Below are positions 8,469 to 16,486 of a stretch of 38,179 nucleotides of DNA, piece by piece. The stretch's first letter is position 1. Every line of letters starts with the position of its first letter. Both the position numbers and the translations under genes were made by a program. The DNA lies in NCBI GenBank assembly GCA_025964715.1, contig JAOPYH010000170.1, positions 1-38,179 on the forward strand, given 5' to 3'. The DNA comes from Streptosporangiaceae bacterium (GTDB lineage Bacteria > Actinomycetota > Actinomycetes > Streptosporangiales > Streptosporangiaceae). The notes beneath the pieces are model-generated. The model was not told where the DNA came from. It did not search any database and saw only the letters and a list, made by a program, of their open reading frames with translations.

Positions 8469-9280
8469 GCGTCGAACCGGTGGCCGAGGAGGCCGTCCTG
8501 CACGCCGACTCCGGCGGCATCCGGCGGATCATTCTGAACCGTCCGGAGGCCGCCAACGCGGTGCGCCCGCAGGACCGCGACGCGATCATCGAGCTGCTCG
8601 TGGACGCCGACGCCGACCACGCCGTACGGGTGGTGGTGATCGAGGCCCGGGGCAGGCATTTCTGCGCGGGGGCCGACGTCAAGGCGCTGGCCGGCAGCCG
8701 GACCGGCGGTGAGAAACGGGTCACCGAAGGGATGCGGCGCATCATGACAGGGGCGCAGCGGTTGATCGCCTCGGTCCTGGACTGCGGCAAGCCGGTGATC
8801 GCGGTCGTGCAGGGCCCGGCCGCGGGCATCGGCGCGCACCTCGCCCTGGCCGCCGACCTCGTGGTCGCCTCGGAGGAGGCCACCTTCATCGAGTCGTTCG
8901 TACGCAGGGGCCTGGTCGTCGACGGTGGCGGGGCCTACCTGCTGCCGCGCCGGCTCGGCATGCAGAAGGCCAAGGAACTCGCCTTCTTCGGGGACGCGGT
9001 CCCGGCCGCCGAGGCCCTGGCCCTCGGGCTGGTCAACCGGGTCGTACCGGCCGAGGAGCTCGCGGCCACCGCCGAGGACTTCGCCGAGCGTCTCGCCGTC
9101 GCCCCGACCAGCGCGATCGCGTTGACCAAGCGGCTGCTCAACGCCTCGCCCGACGGAGACCGCGCCTCGGCATTCCTCGCGGAGGGCATGGCGCAGGAGA
9201 TCCAGTCCTACGCGGCTGACTCAGGCGAGGGGATCCGCTCGTTCGTCGAACGCAGGCCGCCGGAATACCGCGGCTGGTGA
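8465..9280 (+). CDS. Enoyl-CoA hydratase/isomerase (crotonase) family protein
   Basis: 271 residues of crotonase fold. The oxyanion loop FCAGADVKALAG and the second oxyanion stretch GPAAGIGAHLALAADLVVA are clear; the region where hydratases carry their second catalytic Glu reads FIESFVRRGLVVDGGGAY, so an acid is present but the motif is not the textbook one, and the reaction could be hydration, isomerisation or hydrolysis of an acyl-CoA. ATGA overlap with the P450 stop shows translational coupling. It likely acts in beta-oxidation of the substrate after activation. Confidence 0.92.
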   Translation: MSVEPVAEEAVLHADSGGIRRIILNRPEAANAVRPQDRDAIIELLVDADADHAVRVVVIEARGRHFCAGADVKALAGSRTGGEKRVTEGMRRIMTGAQRLIASVLDCGKPVIAVVQGPAAGIGAHLALAADLVVASEEATFIESFVRRGLVVDGGGAYLLPRRLGMQKAKELAFFGDAVPAAEALALGLVNRVVPAEELAATAEDFAERLAVAPTSAIALTKRLLNASPDGDRASAFLAEGMAQEIQSYAADSGEGIRSFVERRPPEYRGW

Positions 9281-9319
9281 GCCGCCGGAGCCCCCGGCCA
9301 CTGAGAGGAGTTTTGAAGT

Positions 9320-9736
9320 ATGGCCACGAGCACGGGCGGCGCCGATCTGCCCACAGTGGACGATGACAGCCGCGTGTACTGGGACGGCTATCGCCAGGGC
9401 CGGTTCCTCATCGCGAAATGCGGTGCCTGCGAACGGGTTCACCACTATCCCCGGCCGCTCTGCCCGTTCTGCTGGAGTGACGAGGTCACGCCGTGGCCGG
9501 CCTCCGGGCGCGCGACCCTCTACACCTACTCGACCGTGTACATGAACGACCTCGCGCCCTTCCGGGACAGGCTGCCCTACGTGGCGGCGATGGTCGAACT
9601 CGAGGAGGGCCCTCGGGTCATGACCACCGTGGTCGGCTGCGAACAGGCAGAACTGCGCGTCGGCATGGCGCTGAAGGTCGATTTCCAGCCCCTCACCGAC
9701 GAACTCACCGCCCCGGTGTTCCGGCCGGCGCCCTGA
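9320..9736 (+). CDS. DUF35 / OB-fold zinc-ribbon acyl-CoA-associated protein
   Basis: 138 residues. The N-terminal zinc ribbon has Cys34, Cys37, Cys48 and Cys51 (CGACERVHHYPRPLCPFC), followed by an OB-fold region with LYTYSTVYMN and LPYVAAMVELEEGPRVMT. DUF35 proteins bind acyl-CoA or partner with lipid-transfer-type thiolases/aldolases (for example ChsH2 with Ltp2 in steroid side-chain loss). No SCP-x/Ltp2-type thiolase sits beside it here; the nearest thiolase is the FadA5-like one at 12346. GAGAGGAG lies nine bases before the ATG. Role in this locus is inferred only. Confidence 0.9.
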   Translation: MATSTGGADLPTVDDDSRVYWDGYRQGRFLIAKCGACERVHHYPRPLCPFCWSDEVTPWPASGRATLYTYSTVYMNDLAPFRDRLPYVAAMVELEEGPRVMTTVVGCEQAELRVGMALKVDFQPLTDELTAPVFRPAP

Positions 9737-9787
9737 GAAGCACCCACGGCCCGATAACCGCCCGCCCGAGACGTGAAGGAAACCCGC

Positions 9788-10711
9788 ATGACCGCCCTGT
9801 TGGAAGGCAAGACCGCCCTCGTCACCGGTGCCGGCCACGGCATCGGTCGCGCCCACGCACTCGAACTGGCCAGGCACGGCGCCACGGTCGTCGTCAACGA
9901 CCTCGGGTCGTCCGTGTCCGGTGAGGGCAGCGGCCACGACGCGGACCGGGTCGTCGACATCATCGCCGCGCGCGGTGGGAAGGCGATCGCCGACTACGGC
10001 GACGTCGGCGACGAGGACCAGGTCGAGGCCATGGTCGCCACCGCGTTCGACCAGCTCGGCCACCTCGACATCGTGGTCAACAACGCCGGGATCGTGCGGG
10101 ACCGCGCGATCTGGAACATGACCGCGCAGGACTTCGACCTCGTCATGCGGGTGCACGTGCGCGGGAGTTGGCTGGTCAGCCGCGCGGCGGTCCGCCGGTG
10201 GCGGGCGATCGCCAAGAGCGAAGGCGGTCCGGTGTACGGCCGCATCTTCAACACCACCTCGGTCTCTGGCCTGCTCGGCAACTTCGGGCAGTCGAACTAC
10301 GGCCCGGCCAAGGCGGCGATCGCCGGGCTGACCCAGACGCTCAGCCTCGAACTGGCGGGCATCGGCGTCACAGTGAACGCGATCAGCCCCGGCGGGGTCA
10401 CCCGGCTGTCCGGGTCGCTCTCCGGCACGGAGGCACCGCCTGAGCCTGATGAACGCCCCGAGGATCAGTTCGACCCGAAGGACCCGTCGCTCAGTTCCCC
10501 CGTGGTGGCCTGGCTCGCCAGCGAGCAGGCGGGGCACGTCAGCGGCCAGGTGGTCCGCGCGATGGGGGAGACGATCACGCTGATGCGCGGCTGGACCCGG
10601 GGAGACACCGTGACCAACGGCGGGAAGCGCTGGGACGCCACGAAGCTCGGGGCTGTGCTGGCCACGGAGGTCTTCCACACCCGCGCGCCAGGCCTGCGTC
10701 TCGGTAGCTAG
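9788..10711 (+). CDS. Short-chain dehydrogenase resembling the (3R)-hydroxyacyl-CoA dehydrogenase domain of MFE-2
   Basis: 307 residues, classical SDR with an extended C-terminus. The cofactor loop TGAGHGIGRAHALELA, NNAG, and the catalytic YGPAK (in SNYGPAKAAIAG) with the preceding Ser in TTSVSGLLG are present. The sequence NDLGSSVSGEGSGHDADRVV is characteristic of SDRs related to peroxisomal multifunctional enzyme type 2, which oxidise 3-hydroxyacyl-CoA to 3-oxoacyl-CoA. I use the ATG at 9788 because GAAGGAAA sits eight bases upstream; a GTG at 9773 is in frame but poorly served. It lacks the cofactor-adjacent insertion of mycofactocin-coupled SDRs, so it probably uses free NAD. Confidence 0.92.
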   Translation: MTALLEGKTALVTGAGHGIGRAHALELARHGATVVVNDLGSSVSGEGSGHDADRVVDIIAARGGKAIADYGDVGDEDQVEAMVATAFDQLGHLDIVVNNAGIVRDRAIWNMTAQDFDLVMRVHVRGSWLVSRAAVRRWRAIAKSEGGPVYGRIFNTTSVSGLLGNFGQSNYGPAKAAIAGLTQTLSLELAGIGVTVNAISPGGVTRLSGSLSGTEAPPEPDERPEDQFDPKDPSLSSPVVAWLASEQAGHVSGQVVRAMGETITLMRGWTRGDTVTNGGKRWDATKLGAVLATEVFHTRAPGLRLGS

Positions 10712-10748
10712 TGCATCGGCGGCGCACACCCGTATCAGGAGCCAGAAC

Positions 10749-10940
10749 ATGAGGATCATCGTCGACCGCACCCGGTGCATCGGCCTTGGCATGTGCCAGT
10801 CCGTAGCCGCCGACGTGTTCCAGGTGAACGACGACGGCGAAATGGAGTTGCGGACAGCCATCGTGACCGACGGCCGTCTGGCCGAGGTGGAACGGGCCGT
10901 CGCCTGCTGCCCGAACGAGGCGCTGGGGCTGGCGCCGTGA
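10749..10940 (+). CDS. Small 3Fe-4S type ferredoxin
   Basis: 63 residues with cluster ligands Cys10 and Cys16 (CIGLGMC) and Cys54 before Pro (ACCPNEAL; Cys53 is adjacent). The spacing C-x5-C with only one further CP motif is the pattern of actinobacterial 3Fe-4S (or 4Fe-4S) ferredoxins that donate electrons to cytochromes P450, and the P450 of this operon is three genes upstream. No dedicated small ferredoxin reductase lies beside it; the flavin reductase at 842-1924 contains its own 2Fe-2S domain and may not be its partner. The stop codon overlaps a possible tiny GTG-started frame. Confidence 0.94.
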   Translation: MRIIVDRTRCIGLGMCQSVAADVFQVNDDGEMELRTAIVTDGRLAEVERAVACCPNEALGLAP

Positions 10941-11074
10941 CGGACGTCATGGCGGGACGGACTAGCCTTCGCCGCGAGCGGCGCAGCAACGCCGCGGCCA
11001 CACTTGTCAGCGGCGGTCTCGATGCCGAGGTCAGTACCGACGCCGGTGTCCACACAGGAGGAGTGTCAGCATGA
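10937..11074 (+). CDS. Possible 45-residue coupled small ORF
   Basis: A GTG in GTGA overlaps the ferredoxin stop, and its own TGA overlaps the ATG of the next gene (ATGA at 11071). The frame would encode 45 residues starting MTDVMAGRTSLRRERRSN, with Arg-rich and then small residues and no domain I recognise. The exact fit between two genes is what coupled small genes look like, but a 134-base space between genes may carry such a frame by chance. There is also a good AGGAGG for the following gene inside it. Confidence 0.3.
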   Translation: MTDVMAGRTSLRRERRSNAAATLVSGGLDAEVSTDAGVHTGGVSA

Positions 11075-11382
11075 AGTTGAAGCCGGGAAGCCGGTTGCGC
11101 AGCCAGGTGGACGCCACGGAGGTCATCATCGTGCGCTCGCCGGCCGGTGACGTGGTGGTGGCCTGTGGTGGGCACCCCATGATCGACCCGCAGGCCGAAC
11201 CAGAACCGGGCCTGACCGCCGTCGCCGATCTCGCCGGCGGAACGCAGATCGGCAAGCGGTACACCGTGCCCGGGCAGGACACCTTCGAGCTGCTGGTGAC
11301 CAAGCCGGGAACGAGCGGGCTGACCGTCGACGGCGTGCCGGCCGTGCTGAAGGAAGCCAAGCCCCTGCCGGCGAGTGACTGA
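11071..11382 (+). CDS. Small conserved protein of unknown function
   Basis: 103 residues, acid-neutral, mostly beta-strand in appearance: KPGSRLRSQVDATEVIIVR, VVVACGGHPMID, GTQIGKRYTVPGQDTFELLV and the ending LKEAKPLPASD. No signal peptide, membrane segment or metal motif beyond a single CGGHP. From memory, near-identical small proteins sit in lipid catabolic loci of other actinobacteria, so it is probably a real conserved family, but I do not know its function. AGGAGGAG lies eight bases before the ATG. It is the last gene before a 138-base gap with AT-rich tracts. Confidence 0.75.
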   Translation: MKLKPGSRLRSQVDATEVIIVRSPAGDVVVACGGHPMIDPQAEPEPGLTAVADLAGGTQIGKRYTVPGQDTFELLVTKPGTSGLTVDGVPAVLKEAKPLPASD

Positions 11383-11410
11383 ACGGCGCTCCTGGGCCAG
11401 GGATCGGTTC

Positions 11411-11502
11411 AACTATTAACCTGTTGGATCTAAACCGGAGCGGTTCGGACGCTGGCCAGGGGGTTCCTGGCGGCCTATAGTGCTTAATGATCAAACTGTA
11501 TG
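11411..11502 (+). promoter_or_regulatory. Probable promoter region for second catabolic gene set
   Basis: The 138-base gap before the crotonase at 11521 holds two AT-rich islands in otherwise GC-rich DNA: CAACTATTAACCTG around 11410-11423 and CTATAGTGCTTAATGATCAA around 11475-11494. These are the best places for a -10 region and a regulator site. The second resembles the TTAAT/CTGT pattern upstream of the GntR gene only loosely. Confidence 0.4.
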
Positions 11503-11520
11503 GGGCCGAGGAGTTGTCCA

Positions 11521-12273
11521 ATGAGCGTCCTGGTCGAGCAGCACGACGCCGTGACCGTGGTGACCATCAACCGGCCCGAGGTCCGCAACGCACTTGACGC
11601 GGAGACGATGGCGGGTATCGGCGAGGCCCTCGTGGCGGCGGAGCACGACGGCGACGTCGGCGCGGTCGTGCTGACCGGTGCCGGGGATCGCGTGTTCTGC
11701 GCGGGCATGGACCTGCGCGCGTTCGCGGCCGGCGGCAAGATGATCGACGAGTCCCGTCCCGGCCTCGAGGTCTTCACCGACCGGGTCTACCCCAAGCCGA
11801 TCGTCGCCGCCGTGAACGGCACCGCGGTCGCGGGCGGGTTCGAGCTGATGCTGGCCTGCGACCTCGCGGTCGTGGCCGAGCACGCCAGGTTCGGACTACC
11901 CGAGGTCAAGCGTGGCCTCGTCGCGGCCGGCGGCGGGACCAACCTTCCCCGGCGCGTTCCCCTCGCGCTCGCGCTGGAGCTGGCGCTCACCGGGGAGACC
12001 ATAGAGGCGCAACACGCGCTGAGACTCGGCCTGGTCAACCGCGTCGTGCCGGGCGACCGCGTGCTCGCCGAGGCCCTCGCCCTGGCCGGCGCCATCGCCC
12101 GCAACGGGCCCCTGGCCGTGCAGGTCACGAAGGCATTGATGGTCGCGCAGGCCCGGGGTGCCGGCCGGGACGAGATCTCCGCCGCGGCGGCGCGGGTGTT
12201 CGCCAGCGCCGACGCCAAGGAGGGCGCGGTGGCGTTCGCGGAGAAGCGCGAACCACGGTGGACCGGCGCCTGA
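11521..12273 (+). CDS. Enoyl-CoA hydratase (crotonase family)
   Basis: 250 residues, full-length crotonase. FCAGMDLRAFAAGG and VAGGFELMLACDLAVVAE form the oxyanion pocket, and FGLPEVKRGLVAAGGG carries the glutamate expected for hydration. The ATG at 11521 follows GAGGAG; an upstream in-frame ATG at 11500 has no site. This second crotonase differs clearly from the one at 8465 and starts the second part of the catabolic run, 72 bases ahead of the thiolase, so it is likely the hydratase of a beta-oxidation cycle with that thiolase and the SDR at 14068. Confidence 0.94.
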   Translation: MSVLVEQHDAVTVVTINRPEVRNALDAETMAGIGEALVAAEHDGDVGAVVLTGAGDRVFCAGMDLRAFAAGGKMIDESRPGLEVFTDRVYPKPIVAAVNGTAVAGGFELMLACDLAVVAEHARFGLPEVKRGLVAAGGGTNLPRRVPLALALELALTGETIEAQHALRLGLVNRVVPGDRVLAEALALAGAIARNGPLAVQVTKALMVAQARGAGRDEISAAAARVFASADAKEGAVAFAEKREPRWTGA

Positions 12274-12345
12274 TGGCCCCGGTCCCGATGACCCCAGTAT
12301 CGACCGGCTCAGTGTCGGTCAGGTCGGCCTTCAAGGAGGAATGCC

Positions 12346-13500
12346 ATGCGTGACGCGGTGATCGTGGCGGCGATGCGGACCCCGGTCGGGAAGCGTAACG
12401 GCGCGCTGTCCGGAGTGCATCCCGTGGACCTGTCGGCACGGGTGCTCGAGGCGCTCGCCGAGCGTTCCGGTATCGACCCGGTCGTGGTCGACGACGTGAT
12501 CTGGGGCTGCGTGGCCCAGGCCGGCGAGCAGACGATGGACATGGCCCGCAACGCGGTGCTCAGCGCCGGCTGGCCGCTGAGCGTGCCCGGCACGACGGTG
12601 GACCGCCAATGCGGCTCCTCACAGCAGTCGGTGCACTTCGCGGCCGCCGGGCTGATCAGTGGGCAGTATGACGTGGTGGTGGCCGGTGGCGCCGAGTCCA
12701 TGAGCCGGGTACCGATGACCGCCGTGGTGGGGGACGCCAACCCGTTCGGATCTGCCCTGGACTCCCGGCTCGGCGGGGTGGCGCCCAACCAGGGGATCGG
12801 CGCCGAGACCATCGCCGAACGGTGGGGCCTGTCGCGGACGCGGCTGGACGAGTTCGCCCTTCTCTCCCACGAGAGGGCCGCCGCGGCGCAGGACGACGGC
12901 CGGTTCGCGGCCCAGCTCGTTCCCATCACGCTGCACGACGGGACCGTGGTCGCCGCGGACGAGGGCATCCGGCGAGGTGGCAGCCTCGAGTCGCTGGCGA
13001 AGCTGCGGACGGTGTTCAAGCCGGACGGCGTCATCCACGCCGGCAACAGTTCCCAGATCAGTGACGGCGCCGCCGCTCTGCTGATGATGACCAGCGAGAA
13101 GGCCGCCCAGCTGGGGCTGGTGCCGATCGCCAGGGTGCACACCGCAGTGGTGGCCGCGGACGACCCCGTCATCATGCTGACCGCGCCGATCCCGGCCACC
13201 CGCAAGGCGCTGGACCGTAGCGGGCTGGACGTGTCCGAGATCGGGGCCTTCGAGGTCAACGAGGCGTTCGCGCCGGTGCCGCTCGCATGGTTGGCGGAGT
13301 TCGGCGCCGACCCGAAGGCGCTGAACCCCAACGGGGGCGCGATAGCGCTCGGCCACCCGCTCGGCGGCAGCGGCGCCCGGTTGATGACCACGCTCGTGCA
13401 CCACCTGCGGGACAACGGGATCCGTTACGGACTCCAGACCATGTGCGAGGGCGGCGGCCAGGCCAATGCCACGATCCTCGAGCTGCTCGACGCGGCATGA
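12346..13500 (+). CDS. FadA5-like acetyl-CoA acetyltransferase (degradative thiolase)
   Basis: 384 residues of thiolase fold. Nucleophile Cys89 in DRQCGSSQQ, His337 in GHPLGGSGAR and the second Cys367 in MCEGGGQANA are all present, with NEAF at 305. It cleaves 3-oxoacyl-CoA with CoA. The N-terminal MRTPVGKRNGALSGVHPVDL and the sparse C-terminal loop resemble FadA5, the thiolase of steroid side-chain degradation, so a branched or cyclic substrate is plausible. AAGGAGG precedes the ATG, and its stop overlaps the DoxX start by four bases. Confidence 0.95.
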   Translation: MRDAVIVAAMRTPVGKRNGALSGVHPVDLSARVLEALAERSGIDPVVVDDVIWGCVAQAGEQTMDMARNAVLSAGWPLSVPGTTVDRQCGSSQQSVHFAAAGLISGQYDVVVAGGAESMSRVPMTAVVGDANPFGSALDSRLGGVAPNQGIGAETIAERWGLSRTRLDEFALLSHERAAAAQDDGRFAAQLVPITLHDGTVVAADEGIRRGGSLESLAKLRTVFKPDGVIHAGNSSQISDGAAALLMMTSEKAAQLGLVPIARVHTAVVAADDPVIMLTAPIPATRKALDRSGLDVSEIGAFEVNEAFAPVPLAWLAEFGADPKALNPNGGAIALGHPLGGSGARLMTTLVHHLRDNGIRYGLQTMCEGGGQANATILELLDAA

Positions 13501-14003
13501 CCACGGTAGACATCGCAGCCCTGGTGCTGCGTCTCCTTGTCGGGTTGACGATGGCGGCGCACGGCTACAACCACGTCTTCGGCGGCGGGGGGCTGGCGGG
13601 CACCACCCGATGGTTCGCCTCGATGGGCCTGCGGCCGGCCAAAGTGCACGCCATGCTCAGCGGCGCAGGCGAGCTGGCCTGTGGCCTGGGCCTCGTGGTG
13701 GGCCTGCTCACCCCGCTGTGTGCTGCCTTTGTTGTGGGCACGATGACCGTCGCGGGGATCGCGGTGCACCGTAAGAACGGGTTCTTCGTGTTCAAGGACG
13801 GTTTTGAATACGTGCTCGTCCTCGCGGTGGCCTGTGTGGTGCTCGGCCTGCTGGGCCCGGGGGTCGCGTCGGTGGACCACCTGCTGGGCCTCGACACCGC
13901 GCTGGACGGCGGAGTCGGCGTCGCCATCGCCGGTGGTGCCGGCGTTCTCGGTGCTATCGGCCTCCTGGCGGCGTGCTGGCGCCCCGCGCCGAGCGATGGC
14001 TGA
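13497..14003 (+). CDS. DoxX family integral membrane protein
   Basis: 168 residues, hydrophobic throughout. The DoxX signature is visible: LRLLVGLTMAAHGYNHVFGG, a loop with WFASMGL, then GAGELACGLGLVVGLLTPL, and further hydrophobic spans around 75-95, 105-125 and 140-160, giving four or five membrane segments. Start ATG overlaps the thiolase stop (ATGA), so it is made together with the thiolase. DoxX proteins are poorly defined; some associate with quinone-linked or redox-stress proteins. A role in the electron flow of this pathway is possible but not shown. Confidence 0.88.
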   Translation: MTTVDIAALVLRLLVGLTMAAHGYNHVFGGGGLAGTTRWFASMGLRPAKVHAMLSGAGELACGLGLVVGLLTPLCAAFVVGTMTVAGIAVHRKNGFFVFKDGFEYVLVLAVACVVLGLLGPGVASVDHLLGLDTALDGGVGVAIAGGAGVLGAIGLLAACWRPAPSDG

Positions 14004-14067
14004 CGCGAACACGAGCCATATAGCTGAATAATTGACCTAGTCGTGCATGCTGGATCTTGGAGTAACG

Positions 14068-14838
14068 GTGAAGCTGGCGGACAGTGTTGTTCTGGTGACG
14101 GGCGGGGCCGGTGGGCTCGGCGAGGCCGCGGTTCGCAGGCTCGTCGACGCGGGCGCATCGGTGGTGATCGCGGACCTCTCCGACGAGAGGGCGGAGAAGC
14201 TGGCCGCCGACCTCGGCCCGAAGGTGACCTACGTGCGGACCGACGTCACCGACGAGGAGAGCGTCCTCCATGCCGTCGCGGAGGCCGAGAAACTGGGCAC
14301 CTTCCGTTACGCGGTCATCGCGCACGGCGGGTTCGGTGTGGCTGAGAAGGTGGTCAAGCGCGACGGCACGCCCGCCACGCTGGACGGCTTCACCAGGACG
14401 ATCCAGCTGTACCTGACCGGCACCTACAACGTGCTGCGGCTGGCGGCGGCGGCGATCGCCAGGACCGAGCCGGACGGCGATGGGCAGCGCGGGGCGGTCG
14501 TGGCCACGGCCAGCATCGCCGCGTTCGAGGGGCAGATCGGACAGTCGGCCTATGCGGCGGCCAAGGCGGGGGTCGTCGGGCTGACGATCGTCGCAGCGCG
14601 CGATCTCGGTTCGCTGGGCATCCGGGTGGTGACGGTCGCGCCGGGCACCATGCGGACGCCGATCATGGAGTCGGTGGGCGAGGAGGCGCTGGCGAAGTTC
14701 GCCGGCAACATCCCGAATCCGAAGCGGCTCGGCAAGCCCGAGGAGTACGCGTCACTCGTCGCGCACGTCCTCGAGAACCCCTACCTCAACGGCGAGACCA
14801 TCCGTCTCGACGGTGCCCAGCGGTTCAGCCCGAGGTAG
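14068..14838 (+). CDS. HSD10-like short-chain dehydrogenase (hydroxyacyl-CoA dehydrogenase)
   Basis: 256 residues from a GTG that follows GGAG at a good distance; an in-frame ATG at 14047 lacks a site. Cofactor loop TGGAGGLGEAAVRRL, catalytic Tyr and Lys in SAYAAAKAG with Ser in TASIAAFEGQ, and APGTMRTPIM after it. The insertion-free fold with IADLSDERAEKLAADLG and the end NGETIRLDGAQR match type II (HSD10) 3-hydroxyacyl-CoA dehydrogenases. It would oxidise the product of the crotonase at 11521 for the thiolase. The 64-base gap before it includes AT-rich ATAGCTGAATAATTGACC, a possible own promoter. Confidence 0.92.
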   Translation: MKLADSVVLVTGGAGGLGEAAVRRLVDAGASVVIADLSDERAEKLAADLGPKVTYVRTDVTDEESVLHAVAEAEKLGTFRYAVIAHGGFGVAEKVVKRDGTPATLDGFTRTIQLYLTGTYNVLRLAAAAIARTEPDGDGQRGAVVATASIAAFEGQIGQSAYAAAKAGVVGLTIVAARDLGSLGIRVVTVAPGTMRTPIMESVGEEALAKFAGNIPNPKRLGKPEEYASLVAHVLENPYLNGETIRLDGAQRFSPR

Positions 14839-14945
14839 CGGCGCCGGGCCCTGCATATAGACAGATATTCAGCCTACATTTGTACGGTGCTCCAGGGATC
14901 GACCTGGTGAACGCAGTCTGCTTGGGAACTTTCCCTGGAGGTTTC
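14839..14945 (+). promoter_or_regulatory. AT-rich promoter region before the acyl-CoA ligase
   Basis: The 107-base gap contains CATATAGACAGATATTCAGC and TACATTTGTACGG around 14870-14886, low in GC compared with the surroundings, and ends in TGGAGG before the ligase ATG. Likely carries a promoter; no clear -35/-10 pair could be fixed by eye. Confidence 0.35.
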
Positions 14946-16445
14946 ATGGGCGTCGCGATGCTGCTGGACACGATCGCTTCCACAATGCCGGATCGGGTCC
15001 TGGTCGGGACCAGATCCGATTCCCTGACGGCCGGCGCGCTGGCCCTTCTGGCCGGGGGCGGCGCGAGTGTGCTTCGCGGCGCCGACGCCGTGGGCTTCGT
15101 CGGGGTCGGCGGGTCCGCGTTCCCGACCGGCCTGTTCGCCTCGGCCCTCGCGGGTATCCCCTTCACCCCGTTGAACTATCGCCTGCCCGCCCAGCAGATC
15201 GCCGAACTCGCGGCCGGGCTGGGGAAGCGTCCCTTCCTCATCGTGGACGAGCAGTGCGCGGAGACCGTGCGAGGCGTGCCGGGCACGGTCCTCACCAGCC
15301 CCGAGTGGCTGGCGGCCGCCGGCGCGGCCGACCCGGCGCCGCCGCGTGACATCGACGATGAACGGCCCGCCGTCGTGCTGTACACCAGCGGGACCACGTC
15401 GAAGCCCAAGGGCGCGGTCCTCCGCCACTCGCACCTGGTGTCGTACGTCCTGCAGACCGTCGAGTTCGGTTCGTCCGCGGAGGACGACGCCGCGCTCATC
15501 AGCGTGCCCCCCTACCACGTGGCCGGTGTCGGCACCGTGCTGACGAACACCTTCGCGGGCCGCAGAATGGTGTACCTGCCGAACTTCTCCGCCCCGGACT
15601 GGCTGGAGCTCGTGCGGGCCGAGGCGATCACGCAGGCGATGCTGGTGCCCACGATGCTGGCCAGGATCGTCGAGCACCTCGGGGGAAGGCCGGCGTCGCT
15701 GCCCACGCTGCGGTCCATCGCCTACGGGGGTGCGCGGATGCCGCGGCCCGTGCTCGAACAGGCGCTGAAGTCGTTGCCCGGCACGGACTTCACCAACGCC
15801 TACGGCCTGACCGAGACGAGCTCGACGATAGCGATGCTCGGCCCGGAGGATCACCGTGCCGCCCTGACCGCCGTGAGCCCGGCGATCCGGGACCGGCTCG
15901 CCTCGGCCGGGCGCCTCGTGCCCGGAGTCGAGGGCCAGATCCGCGACGAGTCCGGCGCGGTGCTGGGTGCCGGTGAGGTCGGTGAGCTCTGGGTCAGAGG
16001 CGACCAGGTGTCCGGCGAGTACCTCGGCGCCGGGTCCTCGCTGGACGGCGACGGGTGGTTCCACACCCGGGACCAGGGCCGCTTCGACGGCGAGGGCTAT
16101 CTGTTCATCTCCGGCCGGACCGACGACACGATCATCCGGGGCGGCGAGAACATCGCCCCGGCCGAGATCGAGGACGTCATCGTGCTGCATCCCGCGGTCA
16201 GGGAGGTCGCGGTCGTCGGCGTGCCCGACGACGATTGGGGGGCGCGGATCGTCGCGATCGTGGTGACCGAGCCCGGGGCCGAACTGGACGCCGGCCAGGT
16301 CAAGGACTATGCGCGGGCCCGCCTTCGCGGTTCGCGGACGCCGGACGACGTCGTGTTCCGGACCGAGCTGCCGCACACGCCGACCGGCAAGCTCCTGCGG
16401 CGGGAACTCGTGCGCGGCCTTCGATCCGACCGCGTCGACGTGTGA
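14946..16445 (+). CDS. Fatty-acid/aryl acid CoA ligase (AMP-dependent synthetase)
   Basis: 499 residues, complete ANL-type ligase. P-loop YTSGTTSKPKG, the aromatic turn PPYHVAG, A5 YGLTETSS, A7-like TRDQG, hinge GRTDDTIIRGGENIAPAEIE, and catalytic lysine in HTPTGKLLRREL. I place the start at the ATG at 14946, four bases after GGAGG; a longer frame from 14880 has none. The N-terminal part is compact, with no membrane or signal sequence. It probably activates the acid produced by the aldehyde dehydrogenase branch. It converges with the GntR gene, 41 bases away. Confidence 0.94.
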   Translation: MGVAMLLDTIASTMPDRVLVGTRSDSLTAGALALLAGGGASVLRGADAVGFVGVGGSAFPTGLFASALAGIPFTPLNYRLPAQQIAELAAGLGKRPFLIVDEQCAETVRGVPGTVLTSPEWLAAAGAADPAPPRDIDDERPAVVLYTSGTTSKPKGAVLRHSHLVSYVLQTVEFGSSAEDDAALISVPPYHVAGVGTVLTNTFAGRRMVYLPNFSAPDWLELVRAEAITQAMLVPTMLARIVEHLGGRPASLPTLRSIAYGGARMPRPVLEQALKSLPGTDFTNAYGLTETSSTIAMLGPEDHRAALTAVSPAIRDRLASAGRLVPGVEGQIRDESGAVLGAGEVGELWVRGDQVSGEYLGAGSSLDGDGWFHTRDQGRFDGEGYLFISGRTDDTIIRGGENIAPAEIEDVIVLHPAVREVAVVGVPDDDWGARIVAIVVTEPGAELDAGQVKDYARARLRGSRTPDDVVFRTELPHTPTGKLLRRELVRGLRSDRVDV

Positions 16446-16486
16446 TCCGTCGAGCGCCTGGCTGAGAGCTTCCGGCCTCGGCTCGG

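Noticed and set aside
9788-10711. Second mycofactocin-coupled SDR
   Set aside because: It lacks the cofactor-adjacent insertion seen in the SDR at 27160; it fits the MFE-2-like group instead.
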